A stretch of 64,000 nt of DNA from Sva-07 sp963728355. GTDB lineage: Bacteria; Actinomycetota; Acidimicrobiia; Acidimicrobiales; Ilumatobacteraceae. Position numbers and translations under genes: made by a program. The notes beneath the pieces were generated by a model, which saw only the letters and a list, made by a program, of their open reading frames with translations, was not told the DNA's origin and did not search any database. This document shows, one piece after another, positions 9,697 to 18,579 of the stretch. Positions within the stretch are counted from its first letter, which is position 1; each line of letters begins with the position of its first letter. The stretch spans positions 1 through 64,000 of the forward strand of contig CAVSJQ010000002.1 in assembly GCA_963728355.1 (NCBI GenBank). The letters are read 5' to 3'.

Positions 9697-10645
9697 ATGC
9701 GCGTACTCGTCACCGGAGCCGCAGGCTTCATCGGCTCCCACGTGTGCGAGCGGCTCGTCGCCCGACGGCCACGAGGTGGTCGGCATCGACGACCTGTCGA
9801 CCGGCTCGACGGCGAACCTCGACGGCATTCCCGTGCGCCTCGTCGAGGGGTCGATCCTCGACCCCGACGCGCTCGCCGACGCGTCCGCGGGCGCAGACGC
9901 CGATCGTCCACCTCGCGGCCCGCCCGTCGGTGCCCCGATCGATCGCCGATCCCGTCGCCAGCCACGAGGCCAACGCCACCGGCACGCTGCGGGTGCTCGA
10001 AGCTGCCCGCACGCTCGACGACCCGATCGTGGTCGTCGCGTCGTCGTCGTCGGTGTACGGCGCCAACCCCACACTGCCGAAGCGCGAGGACCTCGCCACC
10101 CAGCCGCTCAGCCCGTACGCGGTCAGCAAGCTCGCCACCGAGCAGTACGCGCTGGCGTGGCAGCACAGCTACGGGCTGCGGACGCTGGCGTTCCGGTTCT
10201 TCAACGTGTTCGGACCCCGCCAGGCGCCCGGCCACGCCTACGCCGCCGTGATCCCGGCATTCACGCACGCCGCGCTCACCGGCGAACCGCTGACGGTGCA
10301 CGGCGACGGCACGCAGTCACGCGACTTCACCTACGTCGGCACGGTCACCGAGGTGATCGTCGACGCCATCGAACGTGGCGTCACCTGCGCGACGCCGGTG
10401 AACCTCGCGTTCGGCTCGAGCGACCAACCTGCTCGAGGTGATCGACCGCCTCGCCGACATCGTCGGCCACCCGCTGGAACGCAACCACGTCGACACCCGC
10501 CCCGGCGACGTCCCCCACAGCCAAGCCGACAACACGCTGCTGCGTTCGCTGTTCCCCGACGTCGCCCCCGTGCCGCTCGACGACGGCCTGCGGGCGACCG
10601 TCGCCTGGATGCGCGACTACCTCGCCGTGCCGTCACGCAACGTGA
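9697..10645 (+). CDS. NAD-dependent sugar epimerase/dehydratase (UDP-glucose 4-epimerase-like), frameshifted
   Basis: Starts at ATG 9697 with VLVTGAAGFIGSHVCERLVA, the GxxGxxG NAD site of extended short-chain dehydrogenases. Extra bases near 9770, 9906 and 10424 split it into three frames. Rejoined, it reads EVVGIDDLSTGSTANLDG, IVHLAARPSVPRSI, VVVASSSSVYGANP and LSPYAVSKLATEQYAL (YxxxK catalytic pair), then FRFFNVFGPRQ. The restored end is near TGA 10643-10645, which requires one more small shift, so the exact 3' end is uncertain. Such enzymes interconvert UDP-hexoses at C4 or act as 4,6-dehydratases; the sequence favours the 4-epimerase group. It supplies sugar nucleotides to the surrounding glycan locus. 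Confidence 0.78.
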
Positions 10646-10847
10646 GCGAGACCGGTCTACTCCCGTGCGCCCGGACGTGGTCTGGCGCCTTGGGCCCGAT
10701 CGGGTACTTGTGCGGCGGATTCACGGTCAGGACGAGGATGCGGCTGCCGACCTCATGGGCGAAAGCGCTCTCGTATGGATTGCACTTGACGAGCCGGGAA
10801 CCTTGGCGTCAGTCATCGAGAGGTTGAAAAGGGTTCATTCGGCGTGA
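10642..10847 (+). CDS. PqqD-like small protein 1 (possible RiPP-recognition-type domain)
   Basis: The clean part reads from VRPDVVWRLGPDRVLVRRIH through ESALVWIALDEPGTLASVIE to the stop at 10847. It has the PqqD layout: two short strands, a small-residue turn, then a W-x-x-L-D-x-P-x-T-ϕ-x-x-ϕ helix. GTG 10665 would start a 60-residue version. The GTG at 10642, overlapping the epimerase stop as GTGA, fits the operon style if one base is missing near 10660. PqqD-like domains bind peptides and deliver them to modifying enzymes, and bare PqqD-like proteins often accompany HprK-like kinases. A second PqqD-like gene lies at 16433. Confidence 0.6.
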
Positions 10848-10936
10848 ACGGCCGCCGACTCGTCGATAGACGAGTTGTTTCGTCGCGGATGGCTCGCCGC
10901 AGGAGATCCGACTCGCTGACGACGAAGCCGTTCCCG

Positions 10937-11456
10937 TTAAGGGCAAGCTGATGCGCTACCGAACGATCCAGCGGGCTGTGTAATGGTCGAAGCCGACGCT
11001 CCGCCTTTCACATCGACGTTTCCGCCGCCCGACCACGTCACGCAGACCGGCACATTGGCATTGTCGGGGCACTGCACGCGGACGCTCAATTGATATGGAC
11101 GCACTGTAGACGTGGTCAGTCCCGCCCAAGTCGCTGAATTTCCGTTGTCAGGACTCGGAGCGACGCCGTCCCAGCGACCAGCCAAATGCGACACCGACCT
11201 GTGTGGGAGAGCCGCCACATCCGCAAGCAATACCTCCACTGGCTGGCGTCAACGAATCCAGGCTGATCGTGACGCTCTTTCCGCCGGCAGCGGTGATATT
11301 GCCGGATGACTGAATGGTGACACTGGGATTTCCGCTGGTCGCGGCGCAGGTCAATGTGCCGGATGCGGCAAGCGCCGGGGATGACAGCACGGCAGACGCG
11401 CCGACCACCGTAGCTCCGCCCATGCCGAGTTTCTTGAGTGCGTCGCGCCGGTCCAT
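10937..11456 (-). CDS. Secreted RR-signal protein 1 with CGCG motif, one frameshift
   Basis: A strong AAGGAGG site precedes ATG 11456. The N-terminus MDRRDALKKLGMGGATVVGA followed by SAVLSSPALAASG is a twin-arginine-like signal (RRxALKK) with an Ala-x-Ala cleavage site. The mature part has LTCAATSGNPSVTI, a G/S/T-rich beta region, GGIACGCGGSPTQVGVAFGW and, after one extra G near 11180, APSPDNGNSATWAGLTTSTV, then VRVQCPDNANVPVCVTWSGG. Restored length is about 172 aa with several Cys, suggesting disulfides. It shares TCx(5-6)GNPxVTI and CGCG with the protein at 18580. I know no named family. Export across the membrane is well supported; the function is unknown. Confidence 0.7.
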
Positions 11457-11597
11457 CAGTCGATCCTCCTTGGAACCGCCCGACCCTACCGTAGCATCGC
11501 AACCGATTCCTAGGATGCCCATGGAATTCAGCGCCTCGAATGTCCATCCGGATGACTGGTGTTGCTTGCGAATCCGAACGAGGAGGTTCGGTGGTGA

Positions 11598-12157
11598 CTA
11601 CAAGCAGGGGCTCGAGGACGAGATGGTCGGCGCTGAGACTGGTTGCCAGTTGGGGTTGCCGTTGGCCATGGTTCACGTATTGGTAGGTGTAGTCGACGAG
11701 TCTGGCAGCCGGTGCGCTGGCCGCCGACCATGCACGTGTACTTCACCGTACCAGATCACCTCGAACCTGTCACCCTGGCGGAACGGCGAATTGCCCGGAC
11801 CGGTACCGACCGCGGTGAACGTGGCGGTGTCCGCTCCCGAGTGCGTCGCCGAATCCGGTCGGTGACACGATGATCACGCGCAGATCTGCCTGCCAGCGCT
11901 GCCGACCATCATCGACGACGAGATCTCGCATGTCGCCTCCGACGAACACTGGACGTCGGGGGCGGTGATCGTCCACGTGGCGTTGCGCTTGTCGTTGACG
12001 ATCTGGCTGTTCGGCGGCGGAGTCGTGAGCCCGGGCCGACCGGCTGGCCGGCACCGACGCTGCCCGCTGCGAAGACCGGCGACGACGACACCATGGACGC
12101 GCCGGCGACGACTGCGCCTCCGGCCATCATCTTCTTGAGTGCTTCTCGTCGGTCCAT
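11598..12157 (-). CDS. Secreted RR-signal protein 2, frameshifted at several places
   Basis: ATG 12157 opens MDRREALKKMMAGGAVVAGA and SMVSSSPVFAAGS, nearly the same signal as the protein at 11456. The rest is scattered over three frames. Joining them at about 12048, 11876, 11835, 11725 and 11655 gives PPPNSQIVNDKRNATWTITA, VQCSSEATCEISSSMMVG, VIIVSPTGFGDALGSG, DTATFTAVGTGPGNSPF, DRFEVIWYGEVHVHG, VDYTYQYVNHG and NGNPNWQPVSAPTISSSS, ending in PCL at the stop 11598-11600. The reconstructed ~186-residue secreted beta protein has paired Cys. Five shifts in 560 bases is the densest run in the window, so either the read quality is poor here or the gene is decaying. Function unknown. Confidence 0.55.
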
Positions 12158-12208
12158 CGCTCGGTCTCCCGACCATCCCGGTCGGACGGACGTCCTCGCG
12201 AGTGGTCA

Positions 12209-13350
12209 TCACGACGCCATCACCCATGCGTGGTATCGATCGACGAGACCGGACCACAGCCGGGCCCGCTCGAAGTTCTCCACCACCCACGTGGCTTCTT
12301 GACGTTCGCTTGAAGATCGGCCGATTTCGGCGTCTACTTGAGCGAGAATTGCCCCGCTGAGCGCTTCGACGTCACCGACCGGTACCAGCACCGAGCCCGG
12401 AGCCACGGCGTCGACGGTGCCGGTCGCGGCGTAACCGACCACCGGGACGCCGCAGAGCTGCGCCTCGAGCGGCACGTTCGGGAGGCCCTCGCGGTACGAG
12501 GGGAACGCCAGCAGATCCATCGCCCGGTACGCCACGCCGGGATGGTCGAGCCACGGCACGGTGACGATCCGCTCGTCGTGCTCGATCGTCTCCCGGACGT
12601 GCGGGCGGCACCGGGTCGCCGTCCTCGAACTGGCCGACCAGCAGCAGCCACACGTCGGGCCGCTGCCGCAACGTCGACGTGAACACGTTGGTCAGGTCGG
12701 CGATGCCCTTGTCGCGGGTGAAGCGGCCGACGAAGCCGACGACGGTCGCCTCGGCCGGCAGACCGAACCGTTCCCGGGCCTCGGCCCGGGTCGGCAGGAC
12801 GTCGTCGGCGAAGCGGGAGACGTCGATGCCGTTGCCCGAACCGCCGCCGATCACCTCGCCCCGGCCCGGCTCGATCAGCCCCTCGCGTTCGCCGACCGCC
12901 ATCAGGCTGCGGCAGTTGAAGATCACGTGGTTCGCGCAGCGGATCGCCACCCACTCCAACGACCGGAACAGGCGGCGCCGCCAACCCGTCGCCGTCTCGA
13001 AACGGAACCCACGCACCACGTACACCCGCACCGGTACCCGGCACAGCCAGGCGGCCAGCATCCCGAGCAGCCCGGCCTTCGGCGTCGATGCGTTCACGAT
13101 CGCCGGTCGCAGCCGGCGGATCAGCCGGGTCGTCGCCCACAGCGCACGCAGGTCCGCAACCGGCGACGGCTCTCGCACGAAGGGGAGGTGCTCCACCCGG
13201 ACGCCGTCGTCCCACTTGCCCGGCTCGGGCGGCTCATCGGGGGCCGACGCGGCGAGCGGCGACCGTCACGTCGAAGCCTGCCTCGACCAGGTAGCCGAGC
13301 TGCCCGCGCACGAGCACGCTCGAGATCTCGTCGGTCAGCAGGTACAGCAC
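12209..13350 (-). CDS. Glycosyltransferase family 4, two frameshifts
   Basis: The GTG at 13350 starts VLYLLTDEISSVLVRGQLGY, an N-terminal GT-B domain. After an extra base near 13253 it reads VRVEHLPFVREPSPVADLRA, IVNASTPKAGLLGMLAAWLC and VYVVRGFRFETATGWRRRLF, typical of the CapM/PglA-like GT4 group. The second domain has VVGFVGRFTRDKGIADL and, after a shift near 12605, AMDLLAFPSYREGLPNVPLE, which contains the EGLPN nucleotide-sugar contact. Restored length is about 380 aa. The stop of the nucleotide-sugar dehydrogenase lies 48 bases upstream, so the two form a (−) operon. A PglA-like transfer to a lipid-linked first sugar is plausible given the PglC- and PglD-like neighbours. Confidence 0.8.
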
Positions 13351-13398
13351 CCTCGTTCGCGGCGCCGCCGCTTCACCCGTTGACCGGCGACTACCGGG

Positions 13399-14698
13399 TC
13401 AGAGGAGCTCGCCGGCGAACTCGTGGCCCTTCAGCAGGTTCTTGGTGTCGAAGACGAGCGACGAGTGCTCGGCGATGAACGCCGGGTCGAACTCGGGGTG
13501 ATCCACCAGCACGACCACCACGTCGGCGGCGGCCAGCTCGTCCTGCGTGAACGGCACCAGCGAATCGGCCAGGTGCATTGCGTTCACCTCGGGGATGTAC
13601 GGGTCGCAGAACCGCACGTCGGCGCCGCTGGCCTTCAGCCGGGCAGCGACGTGCACCGACGGGCTCTCGCGCCAGTCGCTCGTCGCCTTCTTGTACGCCA
13701 AGCCGAGCAGCAGCACCCGGCTGCCGTTGACCGCCTTGCGCTCACGGTTCAGCATCGCCGTCACCCGGTCGTGCACGTAGTCGGGCATGTGCTCGTTGAC
13801 GTCGTTCGCCAACTCGACGAAGCGGAACGTGTGGCCCAGATGCTGCTTCACCCGCCACGCCAGATAACTCGGGTCGATCGGAAGACAGTGGCCACCGACG
13901 CCCGGGCCCGGGCGTGAACTTCATGTAGCCGAACGGCTTCGTCGCCGCCGCGTCGATCGCCCGCCACACGTCGACACCGAGATCACGGGCGAACATCGCC
14001 AACTCGTTGACCAGCGCGATGTTGACGTGACGGAACGTGTTCTCCAACAACTTCACCAGCTCGGCCTCGGCGCACGAACCGACCGGCACCGTCTGGTCGA
14101 CCAACGCCGAGAAGAACGCATCGACCACCGCCAGCGCGTCGGGCGTCGAACCGCTGACCACCTTCGGCGTGTTCACCAGGCCATGGGTCGCATTGCCCGG
14201 GTCGATGCGCTCGGGGGAGTAGCCGACGAAGAACTGGTCCTCCGCCAGCCCCGACCCCTCGGCCAGGATCGGGGCGAGCAGCTCGGTCGTCGTGCCGGGA
14301 TAGGTGGTGCTCTCGAGGATCACGCAGCAGCCGGGACGCAGGTGCTGGGCGAGGTCGCGGCCGGCGTGCTCGATGTAGGAGAGGTCGGGCAGGCCGTCAC
14401 GCAGGGGAGTGGGCACGCTGATCACCGCGACGTCGAAGCCGGCGAGGTCGGCCGGGTCGATCGACGGGGTGTAGCCCTCGTGCAGCGCCCGGGTGAGTTC
14501 CTCGTCGGAGATGTCGCCGACGTAGCTCTCACCGGCGAGCAACGCCTTCACCCGGTCGGCCGACGCCTCGAACCCGACGACGGAGAAGCCCACCTCGACC
14601 GCACGCATCGCCACCGGCAGCCCGACGTAGCCCTGGCCGACCACCACGACATTGGCCGTGCGGTCGGTGATCTGCTGGATTGCCTCGTGGCTGTTCAT
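13399..14698 (-). CDS. UDP-N-acetylhexosamine 6-dehydrogenase (WbpA/WecC type), one frameshift
   Basis: ATG 14698. NVVVVGQGYVGLPVAMRAVE is the NAD-binding Rossmann motif of UDP-sugar dehydrogenases. Then come VISVPTPLRDGLPDLSYIEH, ILESTTYPGTTTE, FVGYSPERIDPGN, and AELVKLLENTFRHVNIALVN with the substrate-binding Lys and Asn. An extra G near 13907 breaks the frame at the catalytic loop; repaired it is GPGVGGHCLPIDPSYL with the active-site Cys. The C-terminal domain (LLLGLAYKKATSDWRESPS, FCDPYIPEV) is complete. Restored length is about 432 aa. Features such as the PGTT and SPERIDPGN segments point to UDP-GlcNAc/ManNAc dehydrogenases rather than UDP-glucose dehydrogenase. The product is an acidic amino-sugar nucleotide for the polysaccharide. 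Confidence 0.88.
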
Positions 14699-14813
14699 CG
14701 TGCTCCTCGTTCGAGTGTCGGAATCGTGTGGGTTCGGTGGGTCTGTGGCGCTGTGCGCCGTGTTCTGTCTGTCTGGTCTTGAGAGTGTTGCGTCGTCGGA
14801 TCGTGTTCGGCGG

Positions 14814-15476
14814 TCACCGCGGGATCGGCCGGGCCGGGACGCCGGCCACCGTGGTGCCCGGCTCGACGTCGGAGGTCACCACGGCGCCCGCACCGACGAA
14901 GGCGCCGGCGCCCACCGTGAGGCCCGGCAGCACGTTTGCGCCGGTGCCGATCGTGACGCCGTCGGCCAGGTGCACGTTGCCGCTCACCGTGGCGCCTGGA
15001 TACACGCTGACGAAGTCGCCGAGCACGGCATCGTGGCCGATCGTGCAGTTGACGTGGAGTTGGGTGTGGCGCCCGAGCGTGATGTTCGTCGTGACCCGGG
15101 CACCGGCGGCGAGGATGCATCCCGGCGCGATGCGGTTGTCGCCACCGACGGTCGCCACCGGATGGACGAGCGTGAGCGGAAGGCGACCCGCCGCAGTGAG
15201 ACGCTCATCGATCCGGCGGCGCACGTCGCCGGCGCCGATGGCGATGACGTAGCCGACGTCGGGATCGAGCTGACCATCGGTGGCGGCGAGCACGTCGATG
15301 TTGCCGAGCCGTGCGGTCCCGAGACGGGCGAGCAGTTCATCGGAGGTGCCCGCGTCGTCGACGTAGCCGACCAGCTCGACGGCGCCGCCGGTCGCATCGA
15401 GGGCCTCGACGATGCCGTGGACCTCCCGACCGAACCCACCGGCGCCCACGATCACCAGGCGGGGCGGAGCGGTCAC
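14814..15476 (-). CDS. PglD-like sugar O/N-acetyltransferase
   Basis: 220 aa from GTG 15476. An N-terminal Rossmann-like nucleotide-sugar domain (RLVIVGAGGFGREVHGIVEA, VELVGYVDDAG) is followed by a left-handed beta-helix of hexapeptide repeats (HVNCTIGHDAVLGDFVSVYP, GTGANVLPGLTVGAGAFVGA, VVTSDVEPGTTVAGVPARPI). The catalytic His is in NCTIGHDAVLGDF. This architecture is that of PglD/NeuD-type acetyltransferases, which N-acetylate UDP-4-amino-sugars made by a DegT aminotransferase such as the one at 19629. It diverges from the phosphosugar transferase with only 36 bases between the start codons, so the two share one short regulatory gap. Confidence 0.85.
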   Translation of the reverse strand: MTAPPRLVIVGAGGFGREVHGIVEALDATGGAVELVGYVDDAGTSDELLARLGTARLGNIDVLAATDGQLDPDVGYVIAIGAGDVRRRIDERLTAAGRLPLTLVHPVATVGGDNRIAPGCILAAGARVTTNITLGRHTQLHVNCTIGHDAVLGDFVSVYPGATVSGNVHLADGVTIGTGANVLPGLTVGAGAFVGAGAVVTSDVEPGTTVAGVPARPIPR

Positions 15477-15512
15477 GGGCGCGACGATACCGCTCCACGT
15501 ACGCTCGGCCAG

Positions 15513-16154
15513 GTGACCTCCGTCCGCTGGCTGCACTCTCCGGTGAAGCGGGCCGTCGACCTCGCCGTCGCCGCCACCGCACTGGTGATCGCCAGCCCGC
15601 TCATCGCCGCCACCGCCGTCGCCGTGCGGCTGCGGCTCGGCGCGCCGGTGCTGTTCCGGCAGGCTCGAGCGGGCCGTGACGGCCAGCCGATCGAGATCGT
15701 CAAGTTCCGCAGCATGACCGACGCCCGCGGCGCCGACGGCGCCCTGCTGCCCGACGACCAGCGCCTGCCGCGCTTCGGGCGGCTGCTGCGAGCGAGCAGT
15801 CTCGACGAACTCCCGCAGCTGTGGAACGTGGTGCGCGGCGACATGAGCCTCATCGGCCCGCGTCCGTTGCCGCTCGCCTACGTCGACCGGTACAACCCCG
15901 AGCAGCGCCGCCGCCTCGACGCCACGCCCGGCATCACGGGCTGGGCCCAGGTGCACGGCCGCAACGCCCTCGACTGGCCCACCAAGCTCGGCTACGACGT
16001 CTGGTACGTCGACCACGCCTCGCCCCGCATCGACCTCCGGATCATCGGGCTCACCGTGCGCGCCGTCCTCGGCGGTGGTGGCGTCAACGCCATCGACCAC
16101 GTGACCATGTACGAGTTCCTCGGCGACGACCCCGCCACCCCACCCGACCGATGA
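15513..16154 (+). CDS. Undecaprenyl-phosphate sugar phosphotransferase, PglC-like
   Basis: 213 aa from GTG 15513. The short monotopic phosphosugar-transferase form: a re-entrant N-terminal helix (RAVDLAVAATALVIASPLIA), VLFRQARAGRDGQPIEIVKF, RSMTDARG, RFGRLLRASSLDELPQLWNV (catalytic D-E pair), RGDMSLIGPRPL and PGITGWAQVHGRNALDWPTK. It lacks the long multi-helix N-terminal domain of WbaP, so it resembles PglC. It attaches the first sugar phosphate to undecaprenyl phosphate, starting each repeat unit on the membrane. Its stop codon lies inside the first unit of the repeat array at 16150. Confidence 0.9.
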   Translation: MTSVRWLHSPVKRAVDLAVAATALVIASPLIAATAVAVRLRLGAPVLFRQARAGRDGQPIEIVKFRSMTDARGADGALLPDDQRLPRFGRLLRASSLDELPQLWNVVRGDMSLIGPRPLPLAYVDRYNPEQRRRLDATPGITGWAQVHGRNALDWPTKLGYDVWYVDHASPRIDLRIIGLTVRAVLGGGGVNAIDHVTMYEFLGDDPATPPDR

Positions 16155-16370
16155 GCGAAAAGCCCGGATGTGGGCGGTTGGCTCATCGGTGGTGGGGTTG
16201 CGCTGTGTGCGATGAGCGAAGAGCCGGGATTTGGGCGGTTGGCTCATCGGTGGGCGGGTTCGGTGGGAGTGGTGAGCGAAAGGCCCGTATTGGGGCGGTT
16301 GGCTCATCGCTTGACGGGTTGTGGTGTGAGTGGTGAGCGAAGAGCCCGGATTGGGGCGGTTGGCTCATCG
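16150..16370. repeat. Four tandem REP-like palindromic units (~60-bp period)
   Basis: Four units start near 16150, 16211, 16271 and 16332 (spacings 61, 60, 61). Each ~38-bp core opens with GATGAGC or GGTGAGC and closes 31 bases later with GCTCATC, its reverse complement. Inside is a second conserved pair, GCCC (GCC in unit 2) ... GGGC, around a 6-7 base loop. The ~22-bp stretches between cores are variable. The array begins exactly at the TGA of the phosphosugar transferase and ends 63 bases before the PqqD-like gene 2. It can form a row of nested hairpins at an mRNA 3' end, so termination or transcript protection is plausible. Confidence 0.85.
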
Positions 16371-16432
16371 CTTGGGGGCGTGCGGGGCGGAGGGTCGTTG
16401 ACGTTGGTGCGCTGGGCGGGCATCCTGGCGCC

Positions 16433-16804
16433 GTGACCGAACCCGGCTTCGCCCCGAGCGACACCCCGCTCGGCGTCGACGGAGTCGAAACCGCCATCTT
16501 CGACGGCGAAGCCGTGCTGTTCCACGAGCAGGCGGCGATGGTCCACCGGCTCAACGCCGTCGCCGGCGCCGTCTGGTTGTTGTGCGACGGCGAGACCACC
16601 GTCGCCTCGATGCCCGACGAACTCGCCGGGGTCTTCGACGTGCCCGCGGGCGACCTCGTCGGACCGATCGGCGAAGCGCTCGACGGTCTCGCCGCCGCCG
16701 GCCTGCTCGTCGGCGAGGACGGCCCCATCCACCTGCCCCTCGTGTCCGAGCCCCCACGGGCCGCCGACGGCACACCGATTCTCGTCGCCCCGCCCGATCC
16801 TTGA
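16433..16804 (+). CDS. PqqD-like protein 2 (HPr-rel-A-type PqqD family)
   Basis: 123 aa from GTG 16433. The core AVLFHEQAAMVHRLNAVAGA, VWLLCDGETTVASMPDELAG and a final helix ending DGLAAAGLLVGEDG match the PqqD-like proteins with the L-N-x-x-A-x-x-V-W-x-L-C-D-G-x-T signature that accompany HprK-related kinases. PqqD-like folds bind leader peptides or partner proteins for modification. It starts a (+) run with the two HprK-like genes and the secreted protein at 18580, with gaps of 21, 10 and about 20-50 bases, consistent with one operon. Residue-level similarity to the shorter PqqD-like gene at 10642 is limited to the helix motif. Confidence 0.75.
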   Translation: MTEPGFAPSDTPLGVDGVETAIFDGEAVLFHEQAAMVHRLNAVAGAVWLLCDGETTVASMPDELAGVFDVPAGDLVGPIGEALDGLAAAGLLVGEDGPIHLPLVSEPPRAADGTPILVAPPDP

Positions 16805-16825
16805 GGTACACCCGACGACCGCTCC

Positions 16826-17614
16826 GTGTGGGCGGACACCGTGACCTTGCGCGTCGGCGACCAACTCGTCGGCGTGCGCGCCGACACCGACGACACCGCC
16901 CAACGGATCCGTTCGCTGTTCGCCGGATGGCTCGAGCCCGACGCCTCGGGCGAACACGGTGAACCCGTCCCGTGGGCGTTCAGCGTGCGCCTCGACCCCG
17001 ACCACGACAGCGGCGCCGACCGTGGCCCCAAACCCGTGCCGCAGCTGCGCATCGGACGCAGCCTGCTCGCCCGATCACGCCGGCCCGACGACGTGATGAA
17101 CGCGCTCGACCACGTTCTCGGCGGCGTGCTCGCCCGCCAGGACGACAGGCGCCGCTGGCTTGGACTACGCACCTTCGTCACTGGTGATCGAGCCGTGCTG
17201 GTCGATGCCGCACCGCCGGCGCTCACCGCCGACCCTCGTCTCGCGCGCACCGGCGTCGCCGAGCTGCCGACGTGGAGCGTGGCCGTCGACGACGGCACGG
17301 TCGTCGTTCCGCCGTCGCTCACCGCCTCGGCGAGCACCGATGAACCGGCAGGGTCCGCCTACCGGCTGGTCGGGCTGGTCGGACTCGACGCCTGCGGCCA
17401 CGCCGACACCGACGCCGCCGACCACCACGCCGTCCACCATCCGACCAACCCGGGGGCACTGCTCGCCCGGTTCGCCGCCCGGCACCCGTCGAACGAGTGG
17501 TTCCACACCGTCGAGGGCCTCGTCGCCGACGACCGTGTCCACGCGACCACCGACCGGACCACCGCCGCCGACCAGGTCCGCCAGCTCCTCGACGCCGACG
17601 GGCCGACCGGCTGA
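16826..17614 (+). CDS. Unknown 262-aa protein, apparently an HprK-like relative without P-loop
   Basis: From GTG 16826, 21 bases after the PqqD-like stop. The N-terminus (VTLRVGDQLVGVRADTDD, then RIRSLFAGWL) and middle (IGRSLLARSRRPDDVMNALD, LGGVLARQDDRRRWLGLRTF, VTGDRAVLVDAAPPALTADP, then LPTWSVAVDDGTVVVPPSL) follow the order of segments in the HprK-like protein encoded next (strand, helix bundle, L-x-x-G-x-V, nucleotide strand, D-E-V region). The Walker A glycines and lysine are absent: VDAAPPALT stands where GASHSGKTT is in its neighbour. I therefore infer a degenerate, non-catalytic paralogue. This alignment is by eye and could be wrong; a structure prediction would settle it. Confidence 0.55.
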   Translation: MWADTVTLRVGDQLVGVRADTDDTAQRIRSLFAGWLEPDASGEHGEPVPWAFSVRLDPDHDSGADRGPKPVPQLRIGRSLLARSRRPDDVMNALDHVLGGVLARQDDRRRWLGLRTFVTGDRAVLVDAAPPALTADPRLARTGVAELPTWSVAVDDGTVVVPPSLTASASTDEPAGSAYRLVGLVGLDACGHADTDAADHHAVHHPTNPGALLARFAARHPSNEWFHTVEGLVADDRVHATTDRTTAADQVRQLLDADGPTG

Positions 17615-17624
17615 CCCACCGACC

Positions 17625-18527
17625 GTGGACAGCAGGACCTTCGACGCCCACGGCGTGACGTTCGCGATCTCGTCGTCGGACGCCGGCGTCGTCGCCGCCT
17701 TCGACGACCTCCTGGTCGACTTCGAGGCAGCCGACGCGACCGAGGCGGTGCCATCGATCCGATACTCGGTGGAGGCGACGACGACCGACGACACGGGAAC
17801 CACGTGGTATCGGGTCGCCGCCGGCGACGACGTCGTGTACAGCTCGCTGCTCGAGGGCTCGCTCGTGTCGCACCTGCTGATGGACGTGAACGCCCGGGCC
17901 GCAGCGGCCTGCCGTGACGATCACACCGTGCCGCTGCACGCCGGGACCGTCGCCGGCGCCCTCGGCGCCATCGTGCTGCCGGGCGCGTCGCACTCCGGCA
18001 AGACCACGATCACCACGGCACTCGGCGCCGCCGGACACCGCTTCGTCGCCGACGAGGTCAGCCGCCTCGATCCCGACGCACTCACCGTTGCTCCCTACGG
18101 CAAACCGGTGGCGTTGCGGTCGGCGTCGGTCGAGCTGCTGGCGCCGGCGATCGCCCGACTCCGCCGTCCCGGAAGCCGCTTCGAGATCGACGAGCGCTTC
18201 GTGCCCCCCTCCGAACTGTCACCCTCCACGATCGGCGGCGTGGCCACGCACCCGATCGCCGTGTCCGCCATCGTGTTCCCCCGCTACGACGTGGACGGGC
18301 CGCACCGCTTCGCCCCGCTCGGACCAGCGGAGACACTCGAACGGCTGATGCAGTGCACGCTCGGCGTCGCCTCCACACCGGTCGGCGCCGACGTCTTCCG
18401 CATCCTCGAACGGCTCGTGCGCGCCGTGCCCGGACACGAACTCGTCTACACCGAACTCCACGCCGCGCTCGACGAACTCGCCCCGCTGCTGGTCGGGGAA
18501 GGTGAGGGTCCACCACCCGCGAATTGA
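17625..18527 (+). CDS. HprK-like serine kinase family protein
   Basis: 300 aa from GTG 17625, 10 bases after the previous stop. The C-terminal domain reads TVPLHAGTVAGALGAIVLPG, ASHSGKTTITTALGAAGHRF, VADEVSRLDPDALTVAPYGK: the HPr-kinase fold with Walker A GASHSGKT and the following acidic D-E. It is not true HprK, because the phosphorylation/phosphorolysis HxxGxxxxG N-terminal domain and the usual HPr context are missing. Related HprK-like kinases sit with PqqD-like and nucleotidyltransferase genes, and some phosphorylate lasso peptides. Here the likely target is a protein or glycan made in this locus; the secreted protein encoded immediately downstream is a candidate. Confidence 0.8.
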   Translation: MDSRTFDAHGVTFAISSSDAGVVAAFDDLLVDFEAADATEAVPSIRYSVEATTTDDTGTTWYRVAAGDDVVYSSLLEGSLVSHLLMDVNARAAAACRDDHTVPLHAGTVAGALGAIVLPGASHSGKTTITTALGAAGHRFVADEVSRLDPDALTVAPYGKPVALRSASVELLAPAIARLRRPGSRFEIDERFVPPSELSPSTIGGVATHPIAVSAIVFPRYDVDGPHRFAPLGPAETLERLMQCTLGVASTPVGADVFRILERLVRAVPGHELVYTELHAALDELAPLLVGEGEGPPPAN

Positions 18528-18579
18528 GGCTCAGTACCGTTTCGGCGTGGACGAGCCGGCCCCTCGCGGCATCCAACGG

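Noticed and set aside
16150..16370. CRISPR array
   Set aside because: Repeats are imperfect, the 22-bp gaps are too short and partly similar, and there are no cas1/cas2 genes. Palindromic REP-like units fit better.
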